Source of the DNA: Acanthosoma haemorrhoidale
Lineage: Eukaryota > Arthropoda > Insecta > Hemiptera > Acanthosomatidae
Direction: 5' to 3'
Length of the DNA stretch: 64,000 nucleotides
Assembly (NCBI GenBank): GCA_930367205.1
Contig: OV884013.1
Span: 116,770,869-116,834,868 of the forward strand
In this document: piece after piece, positions 1 through 12,872 of the stretch
Layout: every line of letters begins with the position of its first letter
How positions within the stretch are numbered: the stretch's first letter is position 1
Position numbers and translations under genes: made by a program
The notes under the pieces: model-generated
The model's input: only the letters and a program-made list of their open reading frames with translations
Databases searched by the model: none
Told to the model about the DNA's origin: nothing

Positions 1-1990
1 GTACGCAGAACAGTGTAGCTCGTATATTTTATTTATTTATAGAATACCAATTCCTGCTTTAATAAATTAAATGCCTTTATAGAAAACGATATATTAGTGT
101 ATTTGATTTAATAATAAAACATCATTTGACTAGGTCATGTGATTGTTTATTGGTTTTTTTTTTTTTAATATAACTTCTCAGTTAAACCAACAGTCATTAT
201 GCCAAGATGAGATCATTTTTCCGTACCAGGATCCCAGGATGATCTGGATATACCCGCCGAGTTCCAAGAAGTTGGAATGCTTGATGTTTTCCCCGTTAGA
301 GGTAGAGATCACCGCCGACTCATCAAGGCAATCACACAGAACCAATTCCAGACAATCATCGGCGCTCATCGGTCGTATCATCTGTGGTACCCGCGAGATT
401 TCGCAAACCCGCGAGCCATTATCAAATCCGGTTATATCACTCAAAAGAGCCGTAAACGGTAAGCGTCGCTCTGATCTCATTTGCTTAAACTATAAAAGTG
501 CAGTGATTCTTGCGTCAGCGAATCCCCGAGTTACTGCCATTTGCGTACTGTACTGTATCATAAATTATTACGATAATTACAGTGAATCGGCACAATGATA
601 ACCGCAGACTTTGACATCCATAAAAGCTAATGTTATTCAGCCTAACGCTATTAAATTTAGTATTTAATGCACTTCCCCTAACTCAATCGAATGAATTGTC
701 GCTTTTAATAAACGCGCCTCGATCGACGCACCTATTAAAAAAATCTATTATAAAATTAATTAATACAGATTATGTTCAATAGTAGAATTGCCATTAATTA
801 TCCTAAATCACGCTTGGATCTAATTCACCTTAAGCTATGAGGTTGGTAACCGCTGAAACTCGAGGAAAATGTCTTGTACCTTTTTTTATTTTATATAGAA
901 TTGATTTTTTTTTTCTATTAACGTCACGTTGTTTCTGGCTAACGAATTATAGTTTATTTTTGTATATCGATCCCACCGCCGGTTTTCCCGACCAGGATGT
1001 GCTTCACAGGAAGAATAGAAGAGCGTCCCGTACCGGGAATATCGGCACGATATGATAATTTCGTATGAATTTGTAATATTTCACAATGAATTATTAAATC
1101 ACTGACATCACCATTGACGGAAAGAGGAGTAAACATATTATTGACTCAGACAAAATGATCCTTTAAGCCTTCACTGAAACAAACTTTTTTTTTTTTTGAA
1201 CGGCTTCAAAAAGGTGGAGGGTTTAAGATAGGCAATCTTTTTTGATAGAATATAACTGGTTACATATTTAAAAAAGAAAAAAACAAAACAACGAACTAAT
1301 TTCTCCGATAATTTAAAAATATCTGAATATATTACTTAAAAAAAATTAATGTTCACAAATCTGCCGTGTTTGACGTATATATTAAACATTGTTAAATTTT
1401 TTTCTCATGATATCAGGTTGGATCGGAAGGTAGAAAAAATTGATGAAACGTCAGTGTAGCACAAATAGTCGAAATAAAATACGATCTATGTGCATTGATA
1501 ATTTTGCAGGCCTGTTGATTATCTTGTAAACATGTCTGAGGGATAAATCGATGATAAATCTTAGAGACACTCCAGTGAACCATTCTTCTACAACAGACGT
1601 TAACAATTGCAATAATTACGAGGGGTTAGCGAAAGGAAATAAGTAAATCAAAATCCGAACGATATAGATTTGATAAATTTACTCGATGCACTTAATAACG
1701 AAAAATATTTTTTTAAAATTAATACCGCAGTTTTATGGGTTAAAAAAATTACATTTACAGACTGAATAATATATAAGTTGTTGCTAAATTATATTCCTTG
1801 TTTACAGTCATAACAAACATGGTAGGCATTAAAGTCTCCAATCCTAGGCTTCCCGGTATGAACTAGACATATATAGAAAGCGAAATAAGGTATAGGTTAA
1901 GTATTTTTCAAAATGCTTACCTTATGTCGAAAATAAAAAATCCGAAAGTTGATGAATCCGAAGAGACTGCTGAGACGTCACCTTAAGCAC
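1..1990. other. no gene recognised; AT-rich DNA
   Basis: The stretch is AT-rich with many homopolymer runs. Open frames at 143-598 (+) and 178-480 (-) overlap on opposite strands, contain no domain I recognise and look like chance frames. The parts near 185-560 and 960-1050 are less AT-rich than their surroundings and do not match any repeat seen elsewhere in the window, so they may be single-copy DNA. Confidence 0.5.
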
Positions 1991-2007
1991 TCAAGTCTGT
2001 AACACGA

Positions 2008-2200
2008 CTGAAGGTAGGGGATGGCCGAGTGCTGAAACCCCCCTCCGACCCCCACCACTGACCGGGCACCCCCCACCACGGAGGGGAGAGGCTCCACCCT
2101 TCTTAGCGGGTGAGACTTCAATGCACCGCAGGTAGGGGGCAAAGCCGACCTCTTTCGGGGGCTGGGCAGCCAGCTGATGTATCTCCGGTCTCAAAATGGA
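2008..2200. repeat. GC-rich island, possible relic of an unidentified repeat
   Basis: An abrupt GC-rich block with runs of C and G sits in AT-rich DNA. The minus strand has an open frame at 1991-2194 rich in Gly, Pro and Arg, with GGG-type runs, but I cannot assign it to a family. The sharp composition edge suggests an inserted mobile-element 5' region or an old GC-rich exon; neither is shown. No second copy was found in this window. Confidence 0.35.
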
Positions 2201-4772
2201 TACATGCCATCCAGCACTGTTTCCGTTTAGACATTCTTCAGGAGGATGACAGCTCAGCTCAATGCTTCTCTGTGACCGTAATGGCCTATCCGTACATATA
2301 CCCGATATTCAACATAGTTCATGTCCTACGATTTCTATTATGTCATGATTTTTGTACTCTTTCAAAAGGTTTACCCCGTTGGTTGTTGTTTTCTTTGTTT
2401 ATTCACACTATCTACCAAACAGCCATCGCAGGTTAGTCTATCGTAAAAATTCATAAAAGGATCTTTACAGGAAATAAACGACAGCAACTATTGATATTTT
2501 TTAAATATATTTTAATAAGTGTGTTTTCATTTTAAACTATAAAATATTTGAATGCGTAAATGAATCAAAAATCATAAGATTTATTTACGACCGGTCATAA
2601 AATAGAATAAGGCTAGAAGTATAAATTATTAATTTATTAATTATAAAAAAAAAAAACCTTTTGAACTGATGTTAAAAAAAGATTGATAAAATTATAATTA
2701 TGTTATATTATAAATTATCTAAGTACAGTAGAATAGCTCTTAGTAGCAAGAATACCTGTCCTGGTAGGGGGAATAGGTCACACCTGTATGGTCAAATTTA
2801 TAAAATTCCTCCCCTGTTTTGAGATAAAAATTTCAGGTACTTGAGTAAGACAAATGAATGAAAGTTGTTCTCACCAACAGTTTCAATTGTATTTTTTTCT
2901 TAAGCTTTCCTTTTTGTTTATTCTTCCCTTTCTTTTGAATAAGTTTTACCTGTACATTCTCAGTACTACGCTTTGTACAAATACGAACACGTGGTACAAC
3001 GACAAATATTTAGCATCTTTACAAGCGTTAGGCGTTTAGCAAGGGATAAAAAATAATTTGGCAATATTCCCTGTATTTTTTTTTTATCAACAAGAGCAAT
3101 AATGAAGTTTTGGGGAAATTGAGTCCTTTATGGAATTTTTTTTCTCAGGAAATCACAAAAACATGAAAATTCAAAATTATAGAAATATATTAAATCTGAC
3201 AACTGTATGTGACTTGGGAAGCTGGCTTCAATCGAAATTGTCAGGTCTATAGTTAGAAGGCCCTTAAAGCTAAAATAAATGGCAAAAAACTTGAAAGAAG
3301 AAAAAATTTGTGGTTTAGCGTGTTTTTATAGTCCTCATTTTTTATAATGCTATTATATTATTATTTATTATAATAATAATTATAATTCAATTTCTATAAT
3401 GCCTCATTGTAATAAATTGTGGAAATAAGGTTCACTGTTTCAAAGATTGAACTTAGTAAACGAACTTCGGTGGTGGTTCATTTGGTGAAAATGTACTTAT
3501 ACTTAAAATTTGCTTGAAATCGAACGCAATATAATAGTTAATACGTAAAGTTTCTAATATGCATTTGTATTTTAAATCACTAAGTATGTAAGATTACTTG
3601 TATCTACTGGACGAATATACTTAAGACTACTTAAGAATAGCATTAGTGAAATTAATTTTTTCGAGAGGGTTTTGAATGACTGTAGATCAAGACGCGCTTC
3701 GACAAACAATTAACACCGCCTCCGAGGCACTATACTGTTTTCCCAAAGATGGTTTCTCAAAATTGGACATTTTCCCATGATGTCTATTGTGTAATTACTT
3801 TATATTTATTTTCTAGTAAACATTGAGCATAAATGAGTCTTTTATGACTTTAATTTGTAAAAAAAAAAATGGACTTAAAGTAATTCGTATTTAATGTTAA
3901 ATATCCACTACATCAAAATTTAAGTTCCAATTGCAAGAGGACATGCCGATCATTGCTTTGTCTCTCGGCTTAAGGTTTACAATGGCTATGTTACATTAAT
4001 TTGCATGGAGTACATTCTGAACAATTCTTATTATTTTCCACAAATATATATTTGATCGGCCGTTTTGAGACAGACGTACCGAAAATTCTCAGACAATTTC
4101 ACCGGAGCATTGGGGCTCAGTTAGCAAAAGGCATTCTCGAACCTGCTTTTCGCCGACGTGCCAGCGTGAAACATGATCCAAATCCCTGATACCGACCTAA
4201 ATTACATATAACTGCGAACATTCCGGGAACATTCGGAATTCGTAACATTTAGGTTTTTTTTATTGTTATTAGTTATTGTTATTGGTCTTGGTCGAAGACA
4301 TTCCAAAAAAAAATTCCGAGATCAGCCTCAATATCCAGGCTGATATTTAGGAAGATCAAACAAACATTTCACTTCTTAGGCCGTTATTTTACTTTTTTTT
4401 GCAATAGATTAATAATAAGAATAATATATATATCACAAATTAGTTATAAAACATTGCATTATAACTAAATCATAGTTAATTATTTTTTATTCATGTAAAC
4501 GTTTAGACAATTTTTCATATCAAATTGAAGAAAACATAGTCATAAATCGTACATAAATCTTACAAATGCCCATTGTCATATACAGATTCTATACATAACT
4601 TTATATGATTAAAATCATTGAATTAAATCACATATTTTTTGGTCATCTATATGGTTAATTTATTTGCGTTTTTATTTAGGTATTATATTTATTCGTAAGT
4701 ATTGACATTTCATAACATGTGTTTAGATTATATGAGCAAAAAGTTTTTTAATTAAATCATATATGTATTATA
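2201..4772. other. no gene recognised; AT-rich DNA
   Basis: Long AT-rich sequence with poly(A) and poly(T) runs. Short open frames at 2854-3039 and 4001-4189 have no recognisable content. I saw no repeat copies of the families found elsewhere. Confidence 0.5.
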
Positions 4773-4868
4773 AAGGGTGTCCCAGAATTAACGCAAAATT
4801 TGAATTTGCCGCCATTTGTGTAGTAAACTGCTGGGAACCCTGAAAGAAAACAATTAGGGTTAGTAAAA

Positions 4869-5485
4869 ATGGAGCGTTTCACGATAGAACAACGTGTCTT
4901 TATTGTTGAACATTATCTCAAAAATAATGAAAGTTTGGCCGGCTGCAGTTTGAAAATTTCATACAAAATATGGTCGGAATAGTGTTCTGACTTCATCAAC
5001 GGTGAAGAGATTAATTGAAAAATTTAGAGAGAGTGGATCAGTTGGGGACACTAAACTGGTCGTCTAAAAACAAGCAGTTCAAATGCTAATATCGAAGCAG
5101 TGCGTGAGAGTGTTGTTGAAAATCCAGGAACATCAATTCGGCGTCGTTAACACAGTTCTTTGTGCCGAAATTGGATGATATTGATGTGGCCAATATGTGG
5201 TTTCAACAAGATGGTGCCACATGCCATACAGCCCATGAAACAATTCAAATACTGCATGAGACATTTCCATGTCGTGTACTCTCTCGTTTCGGTGATCATG
5301 TGATTTAACACCTTTAGATTTCTTTTTATGGGGTTATTTGAAGTCAAAGGTGTATGTCAACAAGCCCACATCCACCCGTGCATTAAAAGAGGGAATTCAA
5401 CCACATTTATGCCAAATGGTTATGGAAAATTTCGACAAAAGAGTGCGTATGTGCCAGCAAAGTCGTGGAGGCCATTTGCCTGGAA
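4869..5485 (+). pseudogene. DD41D-like transposase pseudogene, copy A
   Basis: The start MERFTIEQRVFIVEHYLKNN matches the N-terminal helix-turn-helix of the family. Frameshifts follow within 30 codons. The region carrying the first catalytic Asp is missing: the sequence jumps from the SIRRR-encoding segment straight to the one encoding FVPKLDD-like residues, with a TAA at the joint. WFQQDGATCHTAHET (second Asp) is still readable near 5200. Part of the WPPRSC motif is deleted. The gene cannot make a transposase. Confidence 0.8.
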
Positions 5486-6603
5486 GACAACTTGATATTT
5501 GATTTGATTTGAGTGATTTTACCATTGAAAGGTATTTTGTAGGTTTTGCTCAAGAATATTAATAGATCAATACGTAATGGATGAAACATTTAGTATGAAT
5601 ATTGGCAAACGAATTGTGACACCGGTGGGTCTTAGCCTTGTCCACCTCATTCGGTTGTTTGGACCCTTTGTAAATCTCAAACATGAGTGTTTTCTTGATA
5701 ACTGTTAAGTAGATATTTTGTGCTCTCCAAAAAATATGTTTAATACGCCTGTTTAGTTTGTTTTGTATTCTGGATTCCATAACACTTCATAGATAAGATT
5801 GAACATAACCATAAAAAAACAAAAAACAATGAAATTCTACGTTTTTTTGAATTCAAAATGTAAAATTATGTCATTAAAATACAAAACAATATCGTTTAAT
5901 AATTGCATGACAATTTTCAAATTTAGCATGAAAGTGTACTATTGGATTTCTCCGGAAGAGAAACCGTCTCATTGGCCGATAATTGTACAGCAAAGAGCAT
6001 GTAATCTTGCTCGTGCATAAAAAATATACGACTATTAGTGTACAGGTTGTGCAGAGTAACCACAGCGTGGTACCTCGTGTCTAAGCTCACCTCGAGATGA
6101 TTAGACAGCTTTCAAAGATAACATCTTGGCTCCTCCAGGAAATATTAACTTCAAAGAAAATGTCGATTTTGATTGAGGCGTAATTCTTTAACACTTGGGC
6201 GAGGGAGAGACTGAAGAGAACAATCAATTGTTTTTTGATTTTGGCAACAGAGAGAGGGTTTGGGTATATTTGATTTTGAACGCACCGAAAAATTGATGTG
6301 GGGAAGATTGTGTGATACATACTACCCCAAAGTCCGGGACTCATACCCGAATTACATCTCCCGTATTTTACATCTCCGAATTAAAATACGTATTAAATTT
6401 TAAATATATAGAAAAATACTTGTCATGTGTTAAATAATAGTTGTAACCTTGATGTACAATATCTCGTATTTAATTATAAATATTATCGATGTTGAATAGA
6501 CGTTTAATTCAAGTTTGTTTATGTTTTTAGAATATTTCAGTCGAGGATAAACATTTGTGTTCCTGAAAAAAGTTTCCACACAGCTGCTAGAAGCCGAAAT
6601 GAT
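5482..6603. repeat. unidentified repeat X, copy 1 (inside transposon copy A)
   Basis: Bases 5482-5735 match 6673-6915, and 6382-6603 match about 6925-7108, in the same order and orientation. The middle, 5736-6381, is absent from the second copy, so one copy gained or the other lost about 640 bases. Short frames occur on both strands, but I cannot tell which, if any, was coding. The repeat ends abruptly at GAAATGATG, where the transposon's terminal repeat begins. Confidence 0.65.
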
Positions 6604-6671
6604 GGACACCCTTTATTTGCAGGTTTAAATTATTGGCTATTTTTTGCCTGTATAAGTTTCCAATTCACGGA

Positions 6672-7108
6672 AGACAACTTGATATTCGATTTGATTTGAG
6701 CGATTTTACCATTGAAAGGTATTTTGTAGGTTTTGCTCAACAATTTTAATAGATCAATTCGTAATGGATGAAACATTTAATATGAATATTGGCAAACGAA
6801 TGGTGACACCGGTGGTTCTTAGCCTTGTCCACCTCATTCGGTTGTTTGGACCCTTTGTAAATCTTGAACATGAGTGTTTTCTTGATAACTGTCAAATAAA
6901 TATTTTGGCTCTCCAAAAAATGAAAATGAAAATACGTATTAAATTTTAAATATATAGAAAAATACTCGTCATGTGTTAAATAATATTTGTAACCTTGATG
7001 TACAATATCTTGTATTTAATTATAAATATTATCGATATTTCAGTCGAGGAAAAACATTTGTGTTCCTCAAAAATGTTTCCACACATCTGCTAGAAGCTGA
7101 AATGATGT
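6672..7108. repeat. unidentified repeat X, copy 2
   Basis: Direct copy of the sequence captured in the transposon just upstream, beginning GGAAGACAACTTGATATTCG and ending GAAATGATG. It has no flanking DD41D terminal repeats, so it shows what the captured segment looks like outside the transposon. The open frame at 6764-6949 is broken in the other copy. Confidence 0.65.
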
Positions 7109-9179
7109 TTAAAATATTTTATTTACTCTAACTTATGTACTTATGTATCTTAAGTTTAATTCGTTCTTGTAATAACATATTTTCGAATAATCAGTTTATA
7201 GAAAAGCAATCAAATCTTTTTTATCAAACCGTTTCTTTGAATGAACACGTTTATACAACAGTACAGTGCAGGGCTGCCAATCCGATCAATTCTCTGTTGT
7301 CCCAATGACTGATACAACGAAAAGAAAGTAGGGTTATATGAAGGCCAAAGAAACTCTCGTTATAAACGTATTAGAAGGAAATAAAACTTTCTTATCATAT
7401 GGAGAAAAGAAGCTTTAAGAGTAGTTTATCTGAAATGATTAATTTATTAAAGTTTTGCTGAGTGAATAAATGAACAGCGACAGACGATATAATGCTCTTA
7501 CAATGCAAATGATGATGTGTCGTAAGCGATGTTTTCGCGATTGGCCGAGAGCAGACACCGCATCAATATTTTCTGACGTGTTCGTTGGCCTTCCTCGACG
7601 GGGTGAGGACTTCAGAACATTCCGCTGCAGCCACATCGGATAGCTGACCAATACAAGGATTTTTGATTTTGATTTATGATTTTTTAAATGGAAATGAATT
7701 AGAAGACTATAATCTGAAGACAAAAATAGCTTAGGATATTTTAAGCCTTGTATGTCAAAGACACGATTTCCCCTAATGTTCATTGTGAAGAAGCTGCATT
7801 CGTTTTATTTACCAAGAGATTTTGATCATTACTAATAGTGCTAGAATGATAAGACCAAATTCATTAGGCGTTATGGAGTCACTAACCACACTAAAATTTA
7901 GTTTAGTTTTTGTTTTCGTACTTATTTGTTTTCTGAAACAGTTTTTCGTTGTAACATGGGTACAAGTTTTTCAGCCATCAAAGCGACCACAAGGCACCAC
8001 CGTACTTGGATCAATATATCTTATTATCGATAGATCGGAATTGTTTACCAATGCATCATATACCGACGAATCTGCCATACTTGTTTGCAACTTCCCCTAA
8101 CTAAAAGATAACGCATTAACAAAATAACGGAAATAGAATTAAAAGGTGTCCCAAAATGTTAATTTTATTTGGCCCAGCTGGAGCTGGGAGAATTAGTGAT
8201 TATGTGGCTTACTATACGTTTATGTTCTGATTGCATCTTGCATATTGCTGCAGTTGGACGCCAATGGACAATGGAACAGCTAAATATTTGCGAGATCTGC
8301 TTATTTACTTAGACAATATACTAACAGGCTCTGCGACAGAGCATACGGACTGACAAAATAAATAGTACCAAATGAAAGTAGAGACCAATTACAATGGCAC
8401 CCGAAGTCCCACACTCCGGGGGTCCTCTACCCTAAACCACCCTAGTGCACCCAACACTGCACGGTCATCCCACTTTTGTCGTAGCATTCCATTTTGTGTT
8501 CCCTGTAATTGCGCCGAATCGCCTTGTCATTTTAGGGGTCGCTAGTCGACAAATCGCTGCAAATTGGACGACAAAAGTTCCCACTTTGTAACACAGCTAC
8601 TTCCGGCTCCGGAAAACAAGTGATCACAACAGAACGGGTGTAACGGTTGAAAAGGGACAGAAAAAGATCGTCCATCATTTCTAAAATACAAGTACAATAA
8701 CTATACGTTTTTGGCTCAGATTTCGTTAAGCAAAAGCTGGTCAATTACTTCTTATTTTTCCATTTCGGAAACAATTTCGGAAGTATCGAAATGAGCCCTT
8801 CCTTGAAGCTCTTTAAAAAGTAAGAAATTATTCTTAATGACTCAGGTATATAGTATTAAATAATTATTCTAAAGTATAATATCAGATGTTATTTATTTAT
8901 GTCATCCTATAACACGCGTGTGATACGTAGTGGAATCTAGGATAAAATAATTAGAAATTAGAAAATAAAAATTATGCCAATGATACCTTATGTAATGGAA
9001 ACATAATCACTTTAATTTGGATCAAGTTGAGGGGTGGGCACAATAAATGGCCTACGGGGGGGGGGCAAAACACATTATTCATCCGTCGTTTAAACGAAAG
9101 AAAATAACAACTAGGAAGAATATTAATATAAAAAAAGAACTATTGAAATCTGGGCTAATACATTTAAAAAAAAAAGGTT
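7109..9179. other. no gene recognised
   Basis: AT-rich DNA with a somewhat more balanced stretch at 8380-8700. The frames at 7439-7783 (-) and 7822-8100 (+) have no recognisable domain; the latter contains a hydrophobic run but no supporting start context or homologue I know. A GGTGTCCC motif at 8145 recalls the DD41D terminal repeat but stands alone. A run of ten G lies near 9056. Confidence 0.45.
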
Positions 9180-9364
9180 TTTTTTTTTCAAAACCCCTTT
9201 ATTTATTAAAATTTTTTACAATTTACTATTTACAATGTTCTCCTCGTGCTGCATACGAAGATGCATTTGAAGGAGGGTAGAATTACAACAACAGTATCTT
9301 TTTGAAGTTAAAAAGTCAAAATACATATATACATATAAACAATACTAGGTGATGGGGCTCACCT
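9180..9364 (-). mobile_element. LINE-B-type 3' UTR, variant 2
   Basis: On the minus strand this reads as a 3' UTR with the stem-loop GGTGAGCCCCATCACC (9348-9363 on the plus strand as its complement) and ends in an A-rich tail, visible as T-runs at 9179-9190. It matches the plus-strand copy at 52046-52276, including the segment around CTCCTCGTGCTGCAT. It shares the hairpin, but little else, with the LINE-B 3' UTR at 23.3 and 54.4 kb. Confidence 0.6.
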
Positions 9365-9615
9365 TTTTTGGGGCAATTTTGAAAAGCGATAACATTTATA
9401 AATAAAATGTAAATATAGCGAGAATCGATAACTTCGAAATATGTCTAAGATAAATAAATCACCGGAACATAGGTGCTTAGGCATAAAATATTATGAAGAA
9501 AAGTTTTTCTTATCAGCGCCTGGTTTTCATAGTTAGGTTTTTAATTTATATTTGTTCCTGAATTTAAATTTAAATCTACTTCATGATCCGTTTTCTTATA
9601 TTATATTAAAAAGTT

Positions 9616-9840
9616 GAATACAGATAGATATAAAATTTATTTCTAGAAAATATATTCCACTAGAATTGTCTACAAGGCTATAATTTATTCTTCATGAAAT
9701 GCCCTGAAAAGTACAAGGAAAGCATGTTAGTGGTTTATGGCCACAGTTAATAATTATTTTTATATGTTTTTTAAAAGCGATTTTTCTCTACAGTGTTCTC
9801 ATACTTTGTGACATATAGTTTCGGCATATATTTCTCTATA
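9616..9840 (+). repeat. left arm of long inverted repeat (foldback)
   Basis: This arm is the reverse complement of 10757-11005, with good identity broken by small indels. Shared landmarks are TTCCACTAGAATTGTCTACA, CTACAGTGTTCTCATACTT and GTTTCGGCATATATTTCTCT. The arms are separated by 916 bases. Long terminal inverted repeats of this size occur in foldback-type and some Tc1-like DNA transposons, but no transposase is recognisable between them. Confidence 0.75.
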
Positions 9841-10200
9841 ATTAAAAGCGATGATGTTAGTATTTTGTTTTTATACTGCATACATTGCAGTGTTATTTTT
9901 ATTACGTATATATTGGGAATAAATTAATTTGAATTAGTAAGCAATATCAATTATTGGCTCTCAAAATGTATTACACTTATTTTTCCCTTTAACTTGTTTA
10001 ATGTGTACTGGACCCAAGGGGAAATGTCAGAATTTTAAATCGAAAGTAGTTTACGAAATTTAAACCGAGTAATTCAGAAGAAGTGTCTGTTTGAAGATAC
10101 CGAACGAGGTTGGATCATATAGTTCTTTAAACTTTTTTTAGGGCCAACAGACATACCGACATTTATCTGTGACTGAACTAACTATAAAGTTCTGGCTCGG

Positions 10201-10232
<32 letters not shown>

Positions 10233-10756
10233 CCCTAAGCTCTCAAACTTATAAAAGATAGGAATGTGGGAAAAATAAGGAAAACATATTATTTTATTTT
10301 ATATATTATTTATTATTTATTTTATTATCGAGTATGACACTTTGAAATAATTTAGAGCTATCATCTCAAATGTGCCAATAATTACTCGAAGTTGCCTCAG
10401 AGGAAAAAGCTTGTTCTTAGGCAGGACTTAGGTTTTATCTACTTGCCAACATGGATACTCAAATCTCATGCGATTCACAAACTTGTGTCTCATTCAACTT
10501 GAACTCAGGGTTTTTTTACATGTCAGAATATTGTATTTTGTGTCTGAGCTAAGGGATTGCTATCGGCAGTTAAAATAAATTCACTGCTTGGTATTTGATC
10601 TTAATTTCGGTAAACATTATGCGTGACATTAAAGATTTACAAACAACAAAATTCTACCGCTTAGTGGGGGTATTCAAAATTGTGATCATCGAACATACAT
10701 GCATAATTTGTCAACTAATGATTGTTTGGAGACGATTTAAATAAGGGCTATGGTTA
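9841..10756. other. spacer of the foldback structure
   Basis: No transposase domain or other recognisable gene lies between the arms. It contains a 31-base T run at 10202-10232 and AT-rich low-complexity sequence around 10290-10330. Confidence 0.5.
10202..10232. repeat. poly(T) tract, 31 bases
   Basis: Uninterrupted T run flanked by CGGC and CCC. It may be the tail of a minus-strand retroposon, but no element body could be identified beside it. Confidence 0.9.
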
Positions 10757-11005
10757 TATAGAGAAATATATGCCGAAACTCTAAGTATATGTCCCCAAGT
10801 ATGAGAACACTGTAGAGAAAAATCGGTTTTGGATATAATAATTATTAACTGTGGCCATAAACAAACCATCCTAAACCATGCTTTCCTTGCACTTTTCAAG
10901 GACATTTCATGAACAATGTTAAATAAATTATAGCCTTGTAGACAATTCTAGTGGAATATATATATTCTAGAAATAAATTTTATAATTTATGTTCTATATT
11001 TAAAC
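10757..11005 (-). repeat. right arm of long inverted repeat (foldback)
   Basis: Reverse complement of 9616-9840. It differs mainly by short insertions, for example extra bases near GGTTTAGGATGG on its minus strand. The minus-strand open frame at 10711-10905 runs through this arm and is not intact in the other arm, so I do not call it a gene. Confidence 0.75.
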
Positions 11006-11722
11006 TTTTTGCTTATTATAATAGATAAGTATTTTACAATTATATAATGTTATTATTTGGATAATCATGCTTATGAAAAACACAAAAATGAGATATTTGC
11101 TACAAAAAGTATACTTTAAATCTGGGTAAAATGTTGACACCCCAATTATGTACAATTATTATTATAGTAACACACTTTTCAACAACTTTTTCAAACAAAT
11201 ATTTCTCGAAAACTTTTATTTTTTTATTTATTTATTTGATAGTCCGTTCTAGAAATTTTGGACTGCGACTGTATGCACAAATTGGGATCTGTTATTATGC
11301 GAGAAATATTAAAATTATTCTTATCTTAAAATCATATTAGTTCATTTCATCGATTTATCCCATTATTCAAGAAGAGTTATTATTTCAAGCAAATTCATAT
11401 TTCAAAAGACGATTAATTATTTTTTTTTTCTTAACCAATTATGAAATATAAAAAAAAGCATTTCAGTTTTAAAATCAATAAGTTTTTATCTGAAATTAAA
11501 CTTGTACTATTTGAAAATATTTACAAAGTAAAAGTTCAAATGAAATATTTATGTTTACAATTATTATTAGCTTGTGAATAGATTTCTTGAAGTATTGAAA
11601 AAAAATATCTAAAACTTAAAATTATTTGAAAAGTTTTCGGAGATAATCTGACGACCTAATAATTCATAAAACTGCCTAATGTTATCGTGACTCGCTCGCT
11701 TCAACCAATTCACCACATGAGG
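11006..11722. other. no gene recognised
   Basis: AT-rich DNA without repeats recognised elsewhere. The frame at 11131-11340 is hydrophobic and T-rich and looks like a low-complexity chance frame. Confidence 0.45.
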
Positions 11723-11725
11723 TCC

Positions 11726-11800
<75 letters not shown>

Positions 11801-11847
11801 CCCCCTCTCTCTCTCCCCCTCTCCCTCTCCCTCTCTCTCTCTCTGTC
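11723..11847. repeat. (CT)n microsatellite
   Basis: About 125 bases of almost pure CT repeat, with short C-run interruptions near 11798-11825. It produces a spurious minus-strand frame of alternating Arg-Glu codons. Confidence 0.95.
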
Positions 11848-12872
11848 TGGTGTATGCAAGATTTAAAATTATAAAACAGTTATATAAGGGAATTGAATGG
11901 TTACCATTAGAGAAATTACAGTTGCTAAAGTCCCCATGTTGAGTTTTGTCCCTTCGCCTAGTGAACGTGAGCTTTGGTCCGATAATGCTCATAATGACTG
12001 GGATCTGTCGCCGCTATAAAACCATAGCAGAGTAAAATCGTTATCGGGACGATTGGCTTCTTAAAGCCCATTATTTTGTAAATGGCCGATCTGACCGAAA
12101 CAGGAATTTCTCTCGGAAATCTCATTAGATTTTATTTGAAAGGCTTCAGTTAAAACGGTTTATGAAAGCGTTTTTTACATTTTTTTACATAAAATGTAAC
12201 GATTGTTTTCTTTCAGTTTATGAGGGGCTTAGTTGTCAACTGGCACAAGCAACCTTGCTGGTATTCGTCCTATCTTAGAAGTTGGCAAGGCCAAATGATT
12301 GTCGTTAGTAAAATATGGTGCATCAGATAATTATGGCTTTACTTAATGACGCCTAAACCACTTTAGCGGCAGTGTGGATAAATGTTTATAATTATAATCA
12401 ACTTTCTCGCAAAATAAACAGCATGTCGAAACCTTTTATATGAGACCGCTCTCAATGCGATAGGAGTTAACTTCTTATAATTAATTAATAGGCTCTTGGT
12501 TACACTAGCCAAAACTGTTTTGAGGAAATAACGCAGGTGGCTGAAAAACGTTCTCAAGCTGAATTCAGACAAGACCGTTTTTCAACATCACGTCTATGTT
12601 TCCAAGAAGCAGATTTGTATTATAAATGTTTATCGTTTTAGGTGGTTTTACATACAATACAGAACTAGGACTAAAGACATTCGGTGGATCAATTCGACGC
12701 ACTCGCTTACACTTGTACAGCTTGACATACAATACACAAAAAGTAAATAAAAGTATTATATTCAATGAAATGGCTGATAAGAAAAGCCAGTGATAAGAGA
12801 ATTCGGACTTTACCCGAAGAAATATCATAAAATTAAGTAGTTGTACATTTTTCTATTGTACATTAAGATGTA
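11848..12872. other. no gene recognised
   Basis: AT-rich sequence, slightly more balanced at 11930-12360. Minus-strand frames at 12363-12572 and 12565-12828 show no recognisable domain. No repeat family of this window was seen here. Confidence 0.45.

Larger units (their letters stand above)
4773..6613 (+). mobile_element. DD41D-like transposon copy A, composite with captured DNA
   Basis: The left end reads AAGGGTGTCCCAGAATTAACG-like, the terminal inverted repeat seen in copies at 12.9, 44.0 and 59.9 kb. The matching right end GGACACCC at 6604-6611 is followed by TTTA, so a TA target duplication is plausible on both sides. The left part (to about 5481) is a degraded transposase gene with the family's internal deletion. 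The expected 3' end is replaced by about 1.1 kb of unrelated sequence that has a second copy at 6672-7108. I infer a composite element; insertion of one repeat into another is the alternative. Confidence 0.65.

Noticed and set aside
7822..8100. 92-residue frame with a hydrophobic stretch, possible small membrane protein
   Set aside because: No family recognised, no start context, and a single hydrophobic run is common in AT-rich chance frames.
8141..8165. AGGTGTCCCAAAATGTTAAT resembling the DD41D left end
   Set aside because: No transposase remnant or matching right end lies within 2 kb, so it may be chance or a deep relic.
11609..11992. 127-residue minus-strand frame rich in Arg-Glu repeats
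   Set aside because: It is the translation of the (CT)n microsatellite, not a protein gene.
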